A stretch of DNA of 64,000 nucleotides from Perkinsus olseni (lineage: Eukaryota > Perkinsozoa > Perkinsida > Perkinsidae), in the NCBI GenBank assembly GCA_013115135.1, contig JABANP010000207.1:1-64000 (forward strand). The letters are read 5' to 3'. Shown here piece after piece: positions 1-12,053 of this stretch. Below the pieces are notes generated by a model that was not told the DNA's origin, ran no database searches, and saw only the letters and a list, made by a program, of their open reading frames with translations. Position 1 is the first letter of the stretch, and each line of letters starts with the position of its first letter. The position numbers and the translations under genes are program-made.

Positions 1-112
1 GGTCATCATAGTGGGTACAATCGGTCACGGATGATGCTTTCTGCAGTTGTGAATCGGTTTTGGTTCCTTGTTACTACAACTCCTAGTCCTACTTATCATC
101 AGCGAACTCGTC

Positions 113-1589
113 ATGAGCCTCGACGACGAATATGACCATCTTTACAAAAGTACTACGGGGATGCCGGGATTAGCGGTAGCATTAGAATCAATACGAACAC
201 GATAACGGCGGCGTAGTATGATGGTCGTAGGAAAGCTGAACTGCTCCGGCGGGACATTACTCTACTGCGCAGTAGAGCGGGCCGGCCTTGTGCATGCTTC
301 TTACCTTCGTACTCGCTTTCAAATGCACTTGACCATCCGGCGGTGTCCGTACGTAATTTCTTCAGTCGTCCTTGTCGGTGATGCTACCGTTGGCAAGACT
401 CATCTTCTATCCCGCTACATCAAGGGTACACTACCGCGTGCCCCTACTGCAACAATAGGCGTGGAGTTTGCTACAAGGACGGTCCCTCTTGCCGTCGGTG
501 GTACGGTCAAAGCCCAGATTTGGTAATACTGGAATCGAACCTTCTGGGCGATTTTTGAGTAGCATGCAGAAATTGATCTCGAATTCTTTGATTGATTTCA
601 CCATACGTTTTGACGTTATCGACGAGGACTTCTCGTAGTGATCAGACGCATTCATTTGCTCGCAGCCGCAGCGGTACGTTCTAGTTCAATGATCGGAGCT
701 TCGGTCCACGTTTGTAGCATTTCCAGTCAATGTGGATCGCCGTCTGAGGCGAAGTGTAATGTCTCAGGGATACAGCAGGCCAAGAGCGTTATCGTGCAAT
801 AACATCAGCACACTACCGAAGGGCAGTCGGGGCCCTATTAGTCTATGATGTTACCAGACGCAACACATTCCTTAATTGCTCTAAGTGGATGGTGAGCCCA
901 CGTTGCCCTAGTGGTGGTGCAGAGTAGAGGTCGGTGCTTCAGGAGGAGCTGCGGCAGAACGCTGAGCCGGATATCGTCATACTGCTTGTTGGCAACAAAA
1001 TAGATCTAGTGGAGAAGGACCCATCAGCGCGACAGGTGATAAGGGACGGACTGAAGAGGGGACGTAGGAGGGACAGAAGAGAACAGTAAATGAAAGCACG
1101 AGGGGGGGGGAGGGGTCGCGATTCCTCGACGATGATGTGTTGTTGATTTATTCATCATCCAGCTGGTGACATATGCATTAAGAAGTACTTCGGTTCATGC
1201 TGTTGTTTGGACTGCTCTAAATGCTCTCCTTCAGAAGTTGTTATTGTTTGTTTCATTGATGTACTTCTATTGGTAGGTGACTACCGAGGAAGCCACAGCG
1301 TTCGCGAAACAGAATGGCTTGTTCTTCGCGGAAGCCTCTGCAGTGTCATCAGTGAATGTCAAATTCATTTTCGAGAAACTTCTGCAAGGTAAATGCGCTG
1401 TTTTCTCCCATCGGGATCATTCGGACCGTCTTGTCAGAAATTTATAACCAGCGTAGTAGAGCACACGCTGAGGGTAATGGGAGGTCACAGCAAGAGCTCA
1501 CAGCGCAGGGAGGCATGAAGATCGCTCCTCATCAACATGATCAATATGCGAATAACTGCTCGAATGAACTGTCCAATTGCCAGTGTTGA
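113..1589 (+). CDS. Rab11-like small GTPase, six exons
   Basis: Rab-family GTPase of about 224 residues for membrane traffic, closest in wording to Rab11 (recycling endosome/trans-Golgi). Exons read as 113-149, 366-522, 768-891, 943-1035, 1277-1388 and 1438-1589; every junction is GT-AG and keeps frame. The start gives [12 protein letters not shown], the usual Rab11 lead-in, then the P-loop GDATVGKT, the effector stretch TIGVEFATR, the G3 motif [12 protein letters not shown] (its first codon split by an intron), the G4 motif NKID and the G5-like EASA. The C-terminus is CQC, a CXC geranylgeranylation signal, so the protein is predicted to be membrane-attached. The P-loop is unusual: A-T replaces the more common S-G before VGKT. 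Rab11-like is firm; exact orthology is an inference. Confidence 0.9.
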
Positions 1590-2002
1590 CGACGGCGGAG
1601 CGAAGCAAGAGAATAATTCCGCCGGCCGTGGCATTATATATGGCCCCCCTGCGCCTCGCGATGGTCCTGCTGAATTGCCTTTGAAATGGTAGGGGTTCTT
1701 CGGTATACACGGCGGTAATGATTTCCGCAGTGTATGCTGTGATGCCTAATTCTTGCACTCTTACTCTGTCTTATAGTTCCGTAACGCTCTGAACGGCAAG
1801 GGTGCCTAGTTACCACTGTGTGTCATATTTCTGCTACTCCTTAGTTTTCTCATTAACGTTCGTAACCTGCGTAGTCAGTGTCAATGGTTGGGTTGTGGGG
1901 GTGATTCAATCACCGTGATTGGACTGGCTATCTCACTTAGAGCCAAGAATGAGTCACCCGGGTCTTGTGCATTGGTAACAACGGCTTACTCGTTATTTTC
2001 AA
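1590..2002. other. Intergenic spacer between Rab and Sec24
   Basis: No coding sequence or RNA gene recognised. It presumably holds the 3' end of the Rab transcript and the promoter of the Sec24-like gene. Short open frames here have no recognisable protein similarity and are shadows. Confidence 0.5.
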
Positions 2003-5000
2003 GTGGCATGCAATTCATCAACCCCAATGCAGGAGAGTGAAGGCGTTTACTACACGCCACTACGCTCGACTATCAAAAGCGAAGAAGGGAGGCGTAGCAG
2101 CAGTTCGTACCGAGGTGAGTTGATAAGGGCGAGCGTTGCTTCTCACGCTCGGGCCCTCCACTACAGAAAGGGTCTAGGTATCAGTCCGAGGAAGTGCCCA
2201 TCTCCGAGCCATATAGCTCGAGTTCCGGAGTATGCTCCGGCCCAGGCCCCACCACATGGGCGCGTAGAGACGACCACTAGCAGCTACGATCCTCGTGCCA
2301 TGCATGCTGTAGAACACGAGATGTATCAATGCTCCAGTGATGGAACTGGGCTTCAGAGGACCACCGGAGCGGCTGATATGGACCTGCCGCCTCCTCCGTT
2401 GAACGCGCCGGTCTCTCTGCCGAAGAGCTTCGACTTTCACCACTCAGTTGGAGGCGCCCCACAGCTCCCGGTGAGTCTTGCACTACGTACGGTGCGACTG
2501 ATAAGACGAATTTGCCGCCCTTGCATTCGCCACTGAATTCTGGAGTAACGTCGCACTGGTTGGGGGTTGTTGAAGGTACCGATCTCCAGTCGCGCGTCGA
2601 GAGTGGCAGCCGGCGGCCTGCCGCCTTTGCTTAGGAGCTTCAGTGGTGGGTTGTAGAGCAACTGTCAAATGTCCCTCCGTGCTGGCTCATTCCGTGAGGC
2701 TACGGGGTATTCCTTGGGTCTGGCTCGTCAGATATCAGCGAGACAGCTTCTCACGGCTCATCTCCATCCAACTACGCCAGATCGTCCGGCAGCAGTCCAG
2801 TGAAGCGACGCAGTGGCAGCGGCCACCTTCATGTGCCGCTTAGTGAGCAGCTACCCGCTTATCAGCTCCGCTCAATCGTGCTCAGGTATGCCTGTAGGAG
2901 ATACCCGCAGCTATAGCGGATCCAAAGTCGATACATCATCGGTGCCTCGGCCAACGGGCCCATCGGAACCCGTTAGGCGTCGCGGTGGCCGCCGCTTCGA
3001 GACCGACAGGACCGGGGTCAGTCCTTGTTCCTTGCCGTCGTGGATGAGCAGCACTGTGGATTGGGTCACTTTGTTTTCTTTTTCAGCTTCCACCATCAGC
3101 ATGTAGCGTGTACACAGCGATCGATAAGGGCAACGCATCCTGCCGGTTCTTGAGGTCGACGACTTACACTGTACCATCACCAGTCATCGCCTCCCCGCCC
3201 GCATACCCATACCGCAGGTGCCAGCGCAACAGTCGACTGTCCACAGCTCGGGTATTGCTCTTGGTATCATCGCACAGCCCTTCGCGGAGTTGTCCAATGA
3301 TGAGAGAGACGTACCGCTCATCAATTACGGGGAGGCGGGGCCAATGAGATGTCCTCGCTGTGAGTTCGAACCTTATGCCCGGCACGTCGAGCTCACGATT
3401 TTGTCTCAATGGTGAGCTTTCTAAATCTCCCGTGTGGCGACGGGAGATTGCAGGGCGGCCCGCTGCTCAGTAGCCGCACGACAGATACGAGGTTTTTAGG
3501 TAGGGCGTATGCCAATCCGGCGTTCCAGTGGATTGGTGGCGGCGAAGAGTGCATCTGCAATTTCTGTAACTACGTCATGGAGGTCCCCCAAGTAAGCCCA
3601 GCTCCGGTGAATTAAGCGGCTCCGTCGGAGGGCCTCTAATGTCGACAAACCAGTGTCGGTCCGCCACTCCTAGACACTGGAAGTGAAAACTCATCGCAGC
3701 TGAGTCCGTCGCGGGGTGAGGCGCCTTGTTGCACCAATTTACTCACTGAAGAATTTACCTTCGTGAAGTAGAAAATGCTGGCCTCGTAATAGTCGTAGTA
3801 CGATACTCAGCACTCAGCTCACCTCATACCCGTCTTTGCATCATCCATCGCTCTTCTATGGCCTGATAGATACATCAATGCCCTGTCCCGAATATGCGAG
3901 AGAGGCCAGAGCTCGAGTTCGGCAGCGTGGATTATGTGGCGCCATCGGACTATCTGCGTAGCTACCGCTGTGACATTACCTGTCGGCAGGGAAGCTTCAG
4001 GTCCCGATGGCTCCTCCACAGAACGCCCGCCGGGGTTCTGTTTTGTTGTTGACTGTGGATACTGCAGTGTAGGTGATACTCTTACTGCTACTCACTCAGC
4101 CCGGATGTTCCCAGGTGGCCTCGGGGATGTTCCACCAGGTCATAGCCAGCATCCGAACGCTGCTTTCGTACATCCCGTCGTTGGCTGAGATATGCTTCGT
4201 AGGCACGGGTCGGGATGAGAGCTGTGAAGAATTTTTCTGAGATCAGATATTTTTTGATGATGTTATTCATTTCTACCGTTTAAACTCGGCGGAGGTATCG
4301 GAGGAGATAGTGGTAGCGGACGTGGATGACCCGTTCCTCCCGATTCACGTGAGCCACTGTTGCTTGGTGGCATGGGTGCTCCTTTGCTGTGTCAGGCGAG
4401 TGCATTATTCGTTAATCCTCATTCTAGTGAAGAGGCCATTGAGAGCTTGTTGGATCTTGTTATTCGAGAAGTAGAGTCCACGAAAAGTGAGCGGTCATGC
4501 CGCTTGGAGCTCTCCTACGTGTCTCAGTGACGTTCTCAGGACCATCGGCATCTTGTGGGTTGGCAGCGCTCCAGGTTGCAATTGAAGGCCTTGCCATGCA
4601 CGGCGGTGGAAGCGTGATGATATTCTACGGTTTGTATTCACACATCTCGTGGGACTTCGTATGCTTTGCTAAATTAGGCACTCATCCAGATGTTGGTATT
4701 GGTAGTTTGCGCCCGTCGCAAGGTATCATCCCTTCTCCACTATTAGCCGGCACGGTATTCTCTCGGCCGGCAGGTTCGACGGCAGTGAGTGACGAAAGTC
4801 CCGAGTGCAGGAAGTCTCAGTTGCAGCCACGGAATCCCGAGCTGTGGTCGCGTCTTCTGGCCAATTGCGTATCGAAGGCCGTAGGTTTGTACTTGCGCCG
4901 TTCTGAACGAAGGCATTGACGTGGATGATGAAGACTGGCGTCAGGTTAGCGTTGACACGTTCGTTGCTGTGCCTTCATCTTCTGTGGACAATAAGGATGC

Positions 5001-8000
5001 CCGTCTACCGACTCTCTGCTACCTCACAGCCAACACTGGAGGCAACATTCACATCTACCACTCCTTCAGTGTCGAAGACGTATGTTGATGTTGGCTCTTG
5101 GATCTCGCTGATCGCGTGTGGTGAGTACGGCCTGTGGAGTTTTGGAGCTTCAGGATGGAGAAGCTCTTCACTTCGATATAGCGCGAGCGGTCACCAAAGC
5201 AGCGGCCTACGGCTGTGTCGTCCAAGCCCGTAAGAACGGGGCACTTCCTCGTGTAACGAGGCTATGTTCCGAATGCGGGAAATCTGAAACGTGAATGCTG
5301 AACGTCCGTGAGTCTCGCTTCGTTTTGCATGACAACGCTGTCGCTCGCGGGCATGCTCCAGGAGAAGACACTGAGTGATGGTCAGTGATAACTGTGTCTC
5401 GTGCGGCCCTCAGGGAGAGCAGGTCCTGCTTAGGTGCCTCAAGAGGCCTGTCTATCGATCGGTATCTGAGCAGATGGTCTCAGACAGCCACACGCCATCC
5501 TGCTGTTCCTGATCCCCACGGAGGCTTTCTACTGCCGAAACTCGACTGTGATGCCGTCTTCGGGTATGGCTGGGTCACCCATCGTTGGTGCGTTTCCTGT
5601 TCGAGCATAGATGCCTCATCATATCCCTTTGCTTAGTACTACAAAACTTTCTTCTCCTTGAGCTGCGTCCTCGGGTACTGTTTCGCTGAACGCTTCCCGT
5701 GATGGAGAATCTTGATTATTCGCTTATCAGGTTCTCGCTGTATCTGGATGAGGGTCTCCAGGCAAGATACGCCTACTTTCAGCTGGCTGTACTCCATCAT
5801 AACGCGGATGGAATAAGGTGACCCCTCGCCTGCTCGCTCGTGATCGTATCTTATGGCTAGTTGAGGCTGCTGCTCGTTGCCTCCAATGGGGACCAAGACG
5901 AAGTGGCGTTGAATGCGTACTATTCAGACTGTTGCGGGTACATACATTGCGATTGTCCGTATCTACGAGCCTTTCGGCGGCATATCGATCACCGGATGTG
6001 GAGTCATTGACGAACCTTCTGGCACGGCAAGCAGCTGAGGATATGCTTGCGACGGGACACTCTCCCAGGGTAAGCTCACAAATCGCGGGGAGCATTCCTA
6101 CGTTCGCAATGTATCCTTGCCTTGCCTGTGTCCTTGGGAAGCCGGGTATATCGGGAAAATGTTCTCATTATGATAAATTGTTGTATAGAATTGATCGAGA
6201 AAATCTTCTATGTACCTTTGTCGTAGTTCCTGTTCTTTGATGACTCATTCTGACTTGATGGAAAGTAGGGCGGTCAGGCCGAGAGAACTGGTCTAGATTC
6301 TAGACTGTAGAACGCTGAAGGAGTTTCGCGGATCATCGGCCGACGAGGATCAGCTCTGACAACAGGTCTTCGGATGAATGCCAGCTTGAAAAAAGAGACG
6401 AGCTGCAGAGTCCGCGGGGGCGGCCGCGGCTGCTCGGTCACAGAGCTGAAGTGATATACCTTCCTGTGGCACTCCGTTGCCCAGCTGATTAGCCTTCATT
6501 CAGAGGTCGAAATAATTGGTGCTTCTCACTTTCAAACCGTAAGTTGAGGCTCGACCGATGTGACAATCGAACTGCACGTTCTGGCCTTCTACGACGACTT
6601 GGTCATGATCGGCGGGAAGAAGCTGACAGCCACATTCGGGCATGTACTCCGCATTCCAGCCTCGGTCTGAGGCTGGCGAACTAGATTGGTCTGTCAGCGA
6701 GTCAAGAAGTCATTGCTCCAGTGGCTCAAAAAGGAAACGTGATGTAAAGCTGTGCTTCCTGGTACGATAGACATCACCAAGAGGGACATCTTCACTCTGG
6801 CCGGCAAGATTTACGACCCTATCTGAATTCACCCCGCATCACGCTTCATCGCTGACAACATCAGGTCAATGGCGGGCAAGTGGCGGGCTCCGGCATGAGG
6901 AGTGGGCCTCATTTAAAATCACACTCTATGACTATACGATAGAGAGGATAGTCTCTCCTGGAGAAAGCCTACATTGAGTTAATCACGTTTGCCGCAAAGA
7001 GGCTGATGGCATGTCATACCGTGATCATGATGCCAGGGTTACTTCTCAGGCACCTTCCCGGTGATAGACTTGACCTTCAGATTAGTGCTCATGTTGACGA
7101 TTTAGTGTTGATTACCCTTCATTGATTGTATATTGTTTCCTTTGCGTCCTGTAACACGTGACGTTTTCAAAAAACGTTTCACACGTTGTGAGAATCATCG
7201 CTCTTTAGGGATAGTAACTGCGACACCACTGTGCGTGGAGAAAACGGGTTTCAACACCGATGGATCTGAAATCTATCTGCACGGCTCTATTGTGATGCCT
7301 CAGGAGAAGCTGCTTGGGCAATGCAGTACCGTTCTGCACGCCTACCGAGTCAACTGCGCCTCTTCGTCTGCGCCGAAGCACACAGGTTAACGGCCACGCA
7401 GATATCCGACACCCGTATTGCCGAGTGCGTCGGAAGTCCCTGTGATGTTCAGGTACTCAACTTCTGCTGCCAGAAACGCTGAAACTAATGCCCCTCTACA
7501 TTGGGGGGTTACTAAAGGTGCGCTATTTCACCCTCTCATGCTGGCTTGCTTTAACACGTGTGCCATTGTTTGTATTCATAGTTACCAGCTTTTCGACCTG
7601 CCGCGGATGTATCCATCGATGAGCGTTATGAATGTCTCATGAGCCTCCTCAGGTATAGCGTCGCTCAATCGACATACAGGGTCTATCCGAGAGTTTACAG
7701 TCTTCATGATATGTCGGTGAGAGTTTTTCGTGACATCACCCGGTGTTTCAATCTTTTCATTGTCAGAGCGTTTCCGGTACTTCAACAGAAATAGAAGACA
7801 ACATTTTTCTCCCGGGGACCGTAGCCGCGTCTGCTGAGCAAGCACGTAGACTGCCGTGGTGTATCTCGGGAAGCTTTGTCGTTCAGATATCGGCAAGTGG
7901 GATCTACCTCGTTGATAACACTCAAGTCTTACGACTGTATGTGGGCCCAGCGGTCAGCGAGGAAACTCTTCTTGAGTTATTCGGGTCGCGGGGGATGGAT

Positions 8001-8457
8001 GACTTCGAGAATCCGGTGACTAAGAACTCTCTTGCCGTTGGTAAGAACTTATCGGTTACATTACCGCAGATAGTATCACCCGAGACTAGCGATCTTGCAT
8101 GCAGGGTTTGGTGTATCATTCAGCAAATCCGGAAGGACAAGGGCTCTCATCCGTAAGCCACGACGCCTTGTGGCTGCTGAAGTGTGACCCTTCCTCACTA
8201 GATTCCAATCAGTTCGAGTAGCCCTGCCCAACACCCCGGAGGAAGCACGCCTGTTTGCAACTCTCAGTGAAGACAGAATCGGTGGTGAAATGAGCTACGT
8301 AGATCTCCTCTGCCACGTAATTCTCCGTCGCACCGTGGATCCACCCCTTCGACTCAAAGGCCTCGAGTCACTCGTTCCACCGCTATTTACCACTCATACC
8401 TCTCACAGGGCACTTGTCCTCGTTGCTACAGATACATCGACAGGTGAACGGCCGTAA
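2003..8457 (+). CDS. Sec24-like COPII coat subunit, many short exons
   Basis: Cargo-binding subunit of the COPII coat that buds vesicles from the ER. Recognisable blocks appear in the expected order: a proline-rich disordered N-terminus (from 2003); SGIALGIIAQPFAE then LINYGEAGPMRCPRC (about 3240-3380); the second zinc-finger half ECICNFCNYVMEVP (about 3545-3590); RPELEFGSVDYVAPSDYL (about 3900-3955); the trunk segment IHFYRLNSAEVSEE (about 4265); ALQVAIEGLAMHGGGSV (about 4565); RVHTLRLSVSTSLSAAYRS (about 5935-5995); STVLHAYRVNCASSS (about 7325-7370); LPETLKLMPLYIGGLLK (about 7465-7518); the gelsolin-like SGIYLVDNTQVLRLYVG (about 7890-7945); and SEDRIGGEMSYVDLLCH (about 8265-8320). Both CxxC pairs of the zinc finger are present. 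Intron ends are good where checked, but the full exon chain, start and exact stop are only approximate. Near 3895 two conserved blocks lie in frames one base apart, possibly an indel. Confidence 0.82.
6560..7000 (+). mobile_element. Decayed Pao/BEL-type retrotransposon fragment inside a Sec24 intron
   Basis: Two runs look like broken retroelement polyprotein. The first (about 6570-6660) reads FYDDLVMIGGKKLTATFGH. The second (about 6770-6900) reads DITKRDIFTLAGKIYDP, then a stop, then ASRFIADNIRSMAGKWR. The second resembles the Pao/BEL segment (peptidase A17 family) between reverse transcriptase and RNase H. Stops and frame changes show it is dead. It lies between recognised Sec24 exons ending near 6070 and beginning near 7285, so it would be spliced out with the intron. 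Ends, long terminal repeats and target-site duplications were not found. Confidence 0.55.
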
Positions 8458-8905
8458 ATAGCAGCTGGCCTACCCGAAGTACACTACATGCTTTACCATG
8501 AACGTTCTATTGCCCGTCTCAACTCGAGAATCAATCTTTGCTGTTCGAGGGCGAGACGGCGTCGACGCAAGGCGAACGGATAACTAGTCGTAGTTGGCGT
8601 CGTCAGCTTGGCGATGCTCAATCTCGAGCATCTAACGCACTCAACATCATTTGGTTCGCATAATACGGCTTGCTACGAGGCATAGGAGTCTGAGACTCCA
8701 AGCCTCATCAGAGTCTATGTACCAATAAGATAGTCCATTGTCGTTTATAGTTATATGCCACCTGATCGCACAGTGTGGTAGGGTGACAGTGCCCCAGCGT
8801 GACGGTGTAACGGTTGGCAGTAGTGGTAGTATGGTAGTGTCATAGTGCGATAGCGTCAGACTGCCACAGGCTCTGCCACACCCCAGTTAGAGCGTAGCTC
8901 TCACA
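8458..8905. repeat. Intergenic spacer with a GTG/GTA-rich degenerate run
   Basis: No gene recognised. About 8765-8870 is a compositionally biased stretch of imperfect TAGTG/GACGGTG-type units (for example CAGTAGTGGTAGTATGGTAG), which looks like a decayed short tandem repeat. The rest presumably includes the Sec24 3' end and the promoter of the next gene. Confidence 0.4.
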
Positions 8906-10471
8906 ATGAATATACCCTCCGCTTCTGCACACGTGACCTCTGTACACGAGATCGTCGCTAATCACGATACCTTCATTTTTGACTGTGACGGTGTCATCTG
9001 GCAAGGCGGTTGCATGATACCCGGAGTTGACAAATTCTTGAAGAGTTTACAAAATGCCGGCAAAAAAGTGAGAGTAGTTTGTGACTGCGGTTGCTCGCGC
9101 TGAATGATTTTCTCCCTTGTAGTATGTTTTTGTGACGAACACGAGCTCGAGGTCCCGCGAGGGGACGTGGGCGAGGTTCGCCGATATTGGGCTGGGTGAC
9201 CACTGCTGTAAGGAGATGATGTATCCGTCTTGCTACTTCACGGCAAGGGTTATTCAAAAGAGGCATCCTAACGCTAGACGCATGTATTGAGAAGCTTTGA
9301 ATATGCCGCACACAGCATTCGAGCTTGGAGATGTTTCAGTTATGTCATCGGAGGCAGCGGTCTCGTACAGGAGCTCGAAGCGTTGGGGATCTCCTGCGTC
9401 ACGGACCAGCATGAAGCCTGTAAGAATCAGCGCTCAAGCCTTTCTCAACCCTCCCAATATGGTCCTCTTAGCTGGAGTCTTGCGATTTGTATAGGGTCAG
9501 GGTGCGGGAATCGGTTTCTGGATGAACAGGTGATGAGCCACTGACCGAAGAGAGGTTCAAGAGCATGGCGGAGGAGATGGCGCAGCCGTCCAGTGCAAAG
9601 ATCGATGGGATTGTTGTTGGCTGGGACCTATCATTCTCGTTCAAACAGATCTGCAGGTGCGTCAGCTCATCAGTTGTCCGCCCGTGTAGAGTACGCGTCG
9701 CTCACATTGGTGTTTGGCCACTGTTGATGTGGTGGCTCAGAGCCTCGCTGGCATTCCAGTTGGCCGATGAGGACTTCTTCTTCTATGCAACTAATGACGA
9801 TTCGTTTGACAGGATAGGACCATGGAAAATTCCTGCTACAGTGAGAACACACCCGGTGTCACTTTGGCCTTACCAACCTTGGCCTGGTTTCTAACATCGT
9901 GGGGTATTCCCCGATCGGTAGTCAATTGCTGATAGATAGCTCAAAATATATGATGGCCAGGTCCACGCCTAGGGCTACTGCCGCTTGAATCATCTCGAGT
10001 TGAAATACTTGCGAGATCTCGCTGTTGAACCAATTGCATGCTTTTTGCGGAGCTGCTCTGCGGTAGGGTACCATCCTGGCATCACTGAATGCTGTGGCGA
10101 GGATCAGCGAGCGACCAGATGCCGAGGTTCTCGGAAAACCTAATCCGGAGTTCGTAAGCCCTTCTTCGACTGAATCTGACTGCTGCGCGGAGTTCATTCG
10201 AGTCGCTATATAATTGTCGTTTAGTTACAGTTCGTCATGGCTGAGCAACAGCTAGAAGCGTCCAGGAGTGTGGTAATCGGAGATAGACTCGATACGGATA
10301 TTCTCATGGCAAAGCGTGCTGGCGTTGCCTCGTGTTTGGTCCTGTCAGGATGCTGTTCGAAGGTTGACTTGGATAATAGTAGGTTTCGGGAACATGGGCG
10401 AAATAGTTGATTGCCACTTGCCAGGCAGCATCGCACCGGACTACGTCATTGATAGTGTGGGAGCTGCATGA
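8906..10471 (+). CDS. HAD-superfamily phosphatase (phosphoglycolate/pyridoxal phosphatase type)
   Basis: Predicted Mg2+-dependent small-molecule phosphatase. HAD motif I is FDCDGVIWQGG (nucleophile Asp and +2 Asp present), about 28 residues from the ATG at 8906. Motif II is VTNTSSRSR near 9130, motif III is the Lys in VLGKPNPEF near 10115, and motif IV is GDRLDTDILMA near 10280. Early exons are 8906-9067, 9123-9283 and 9340-9419; the next begins near 9511, and all joins keep frame. Further exons carry IDGIVVGWDLSFSF (near 9600) and ADEDFFFYATNDD (near 9765). The last reads PGSIAPDYVIDSVGAA and stops at 10471. Motif spacing matches the PGP/PDXP-like subgroup with a C2-type cap. Whether the substrate is 2-phosphoglycolate, glycerol-3-phosphate or pyridoxal phosphate cannot be decided here. 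Confidence 0.85.
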
Positions 10472-10703
10472 TCCTCGCGTTACTCTCTCTTGAACATCGT
10501 TTGGCGGGGGCGTTGCGTTGAGAGAGTTCTACTAATGGTTGACGGGCGAGTGTCGGAATATCGAGAAAATGCGATGTCTACGTAGTAACCATTTAGACAG
10601 CTGTATTCGGGATGCATCGTTGTGGCACAAAGTTTGTGTATCACATCGTTTTACCTTCAGGAGCAGGCGAGCGATGTAAGTTTTCAAGTGTTTGGGTCGC
10701 CAG

Positions 10704-11905
10704 ATGGATCGCCACTTATATTGCACAGACGCAGCTTCGGGTTATTCCGGTATGGTCGAGGTGAGTGCTCATTCCCCATCAGCAGAGGTGCCAGATAAGG
10801 TAGCAGCACCTATAAGAGACATTCAACGAAAACTGAGCAAGGGGACCACCCCGGCAGCTTGCGGTTTGAGAGTGGCTCGAGCCGCCGGACTGGTGGCTGA
10901 GACTCTCCAGTGGAAAGGGGAGGGCACAAAGGCACTGAGTGATGGTAAGTCTCCCGTAGGAAGCGGCCTTAGTACACCTGTTTCGATTTCAATGGGAAGG
11001 AGAATCTCGTACCGCTCTGGGATGAAGGCCTTGGCTTCATGTTATTTGCGTTTCACTCGAACACACTGTACGCAGCTGGGCGAACGCTGGGCAACAAGGC
11101 CTCCTATTATTTCTCTTGCAGGTGAATCTGAGAAGCTCAGCGACCGGCTGCACGCGCTTATACGACTGATTCTCGTCACTGCCAACTGCCTATCCATTGA
11201 CGTTGCTGAGGCGGCTGGCTTGAAAGTGGCGAAGAACAAGGCGAAGTACCCTGCCGGTAAGAGCTCCCGGCGACCACATGGTGTTGCTTCAGCCGAGCCT
11301 CGTCTCAGAGATTGTCAGAGGCTCTTCGGCTAAGTACAACGAGTATGACTCATATACTCCTCGAAAGTGCCGAGTCGGCGGCGCCCGCGATGTGGAGACT
11401 CTCGAACAGATGGCTGAAGAGATGACACAGTTCGCCATTGATCGCGACTGGCTCCAGTATCACACGCCAAGGTGGTCTCGGGGCCTAGGTCTCCCCGTTC
11501 TCTCGACAACTCCGCATTCCGTGCTGCTGCTTTGAGTCGTTGTGTGGATGTCAGGAATCTTACCCTGGCCCTGTGTGGGGAAGTTGGTGAGCTCTGTGAA
11601 CTGCTGGCGGAACAGGATGGCACCAAGGAATGCTTGAACGATAGTCCGGAGGCCGAGGAAATATCCGACTGTCTGTTGTAAGCATCGTCGTTCTCTTCCC
11701 CTCGGTTGGTTTATTGCCGGACGGCGATGACAAGCGGGACAAAACCGTCCTGTGGTTTTGTTCCATCGACTTGAGTGTTGTATATACCCCACTGTACCCG
11801 AAATTTTTCGAGCGACTGAGTTGTGGAGTCCTCAGGTACGCTGTTCGTATAGTTTCTGTGTGCGGTTTAAGCCTAGACGTTGATAAGTTAATTGGCAACC
11901 AGTGA
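10704..11905 (+). CDS. Tandem MazG-like dCTP pyrophosphatase fusion (first domain degenerate)
   Basis: Two all-alpha NTP pyrophosphatase domains of the DCTPP1/MazG type in a row. Domain 1 runs from PIRDIQRKLSK through AETLQWKGE (near 10895), then ESEKLSDRLHALI and NKAKYPA (near 11250), and an intron (11257-11308) leads into EIVRGSSAKYNEY. The same exon (11309-11471) then enters domain 2 with FAIDRDWLQYHTPR. The next exon (11555-11677) gives NLTLALCGEVGELCELL and EAEEISDCL, and the last (from 11836) gives YAVRIVSVCGLSLDVDKL, stopping at 11905. Domain 2 keeps the metal-binding E-V-G-E and E-E-I-S-D motifs. Domain 1 has RAAGLVAE where GEVGEL is expected and lacks the W-x-x-F-H segment, so it is probably inactive. 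Domain 2 lacks the usual C-terminal KYP tail. Start codon uncertain (ATG at 10704 or 10752). Confidence 0.72.
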
Positions 11906-11975
11906 TAACGAGCTTGCAGTCTTCCCGAGCATGTCTTGCGTTATCATCGTAACAGCGCTCGTTCCTCGGCGATCG

Positions 11976-12053
11976 ATGCAGTCGCTACTGTCGGCATGTG
12001 CGCTGGCGATGCTTGGGCAGGCGACTGCAGATTCTGCTAGAAAGGCTCCAGAG
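11976..12053 (+). CDS. Possible signal-peptide exon of an unrecognised secreted protein
   Basis: ATG at 11976 opens MQSLLSACALAMLGQATA, a plausible secretion signal, and runs 26 codons to a GAG-GTGAAT donor at 12053. No convincing downstream exon was found before the gamma-glutamyl hydrolase start at 12634, and the frame lies directly after the stop of the dCTP pyrophosphatase fusion. It may be a relic or a chance frame. Confidence 0.22.

Noticed and set aside
1099..1117. G-rich run (GGGGGGGG A GGGG) as a regulatory G-quadruplex
   Set aside because: Lies in an intron of the Rab gene, has only two long G-runs, and nothing else supports a function.
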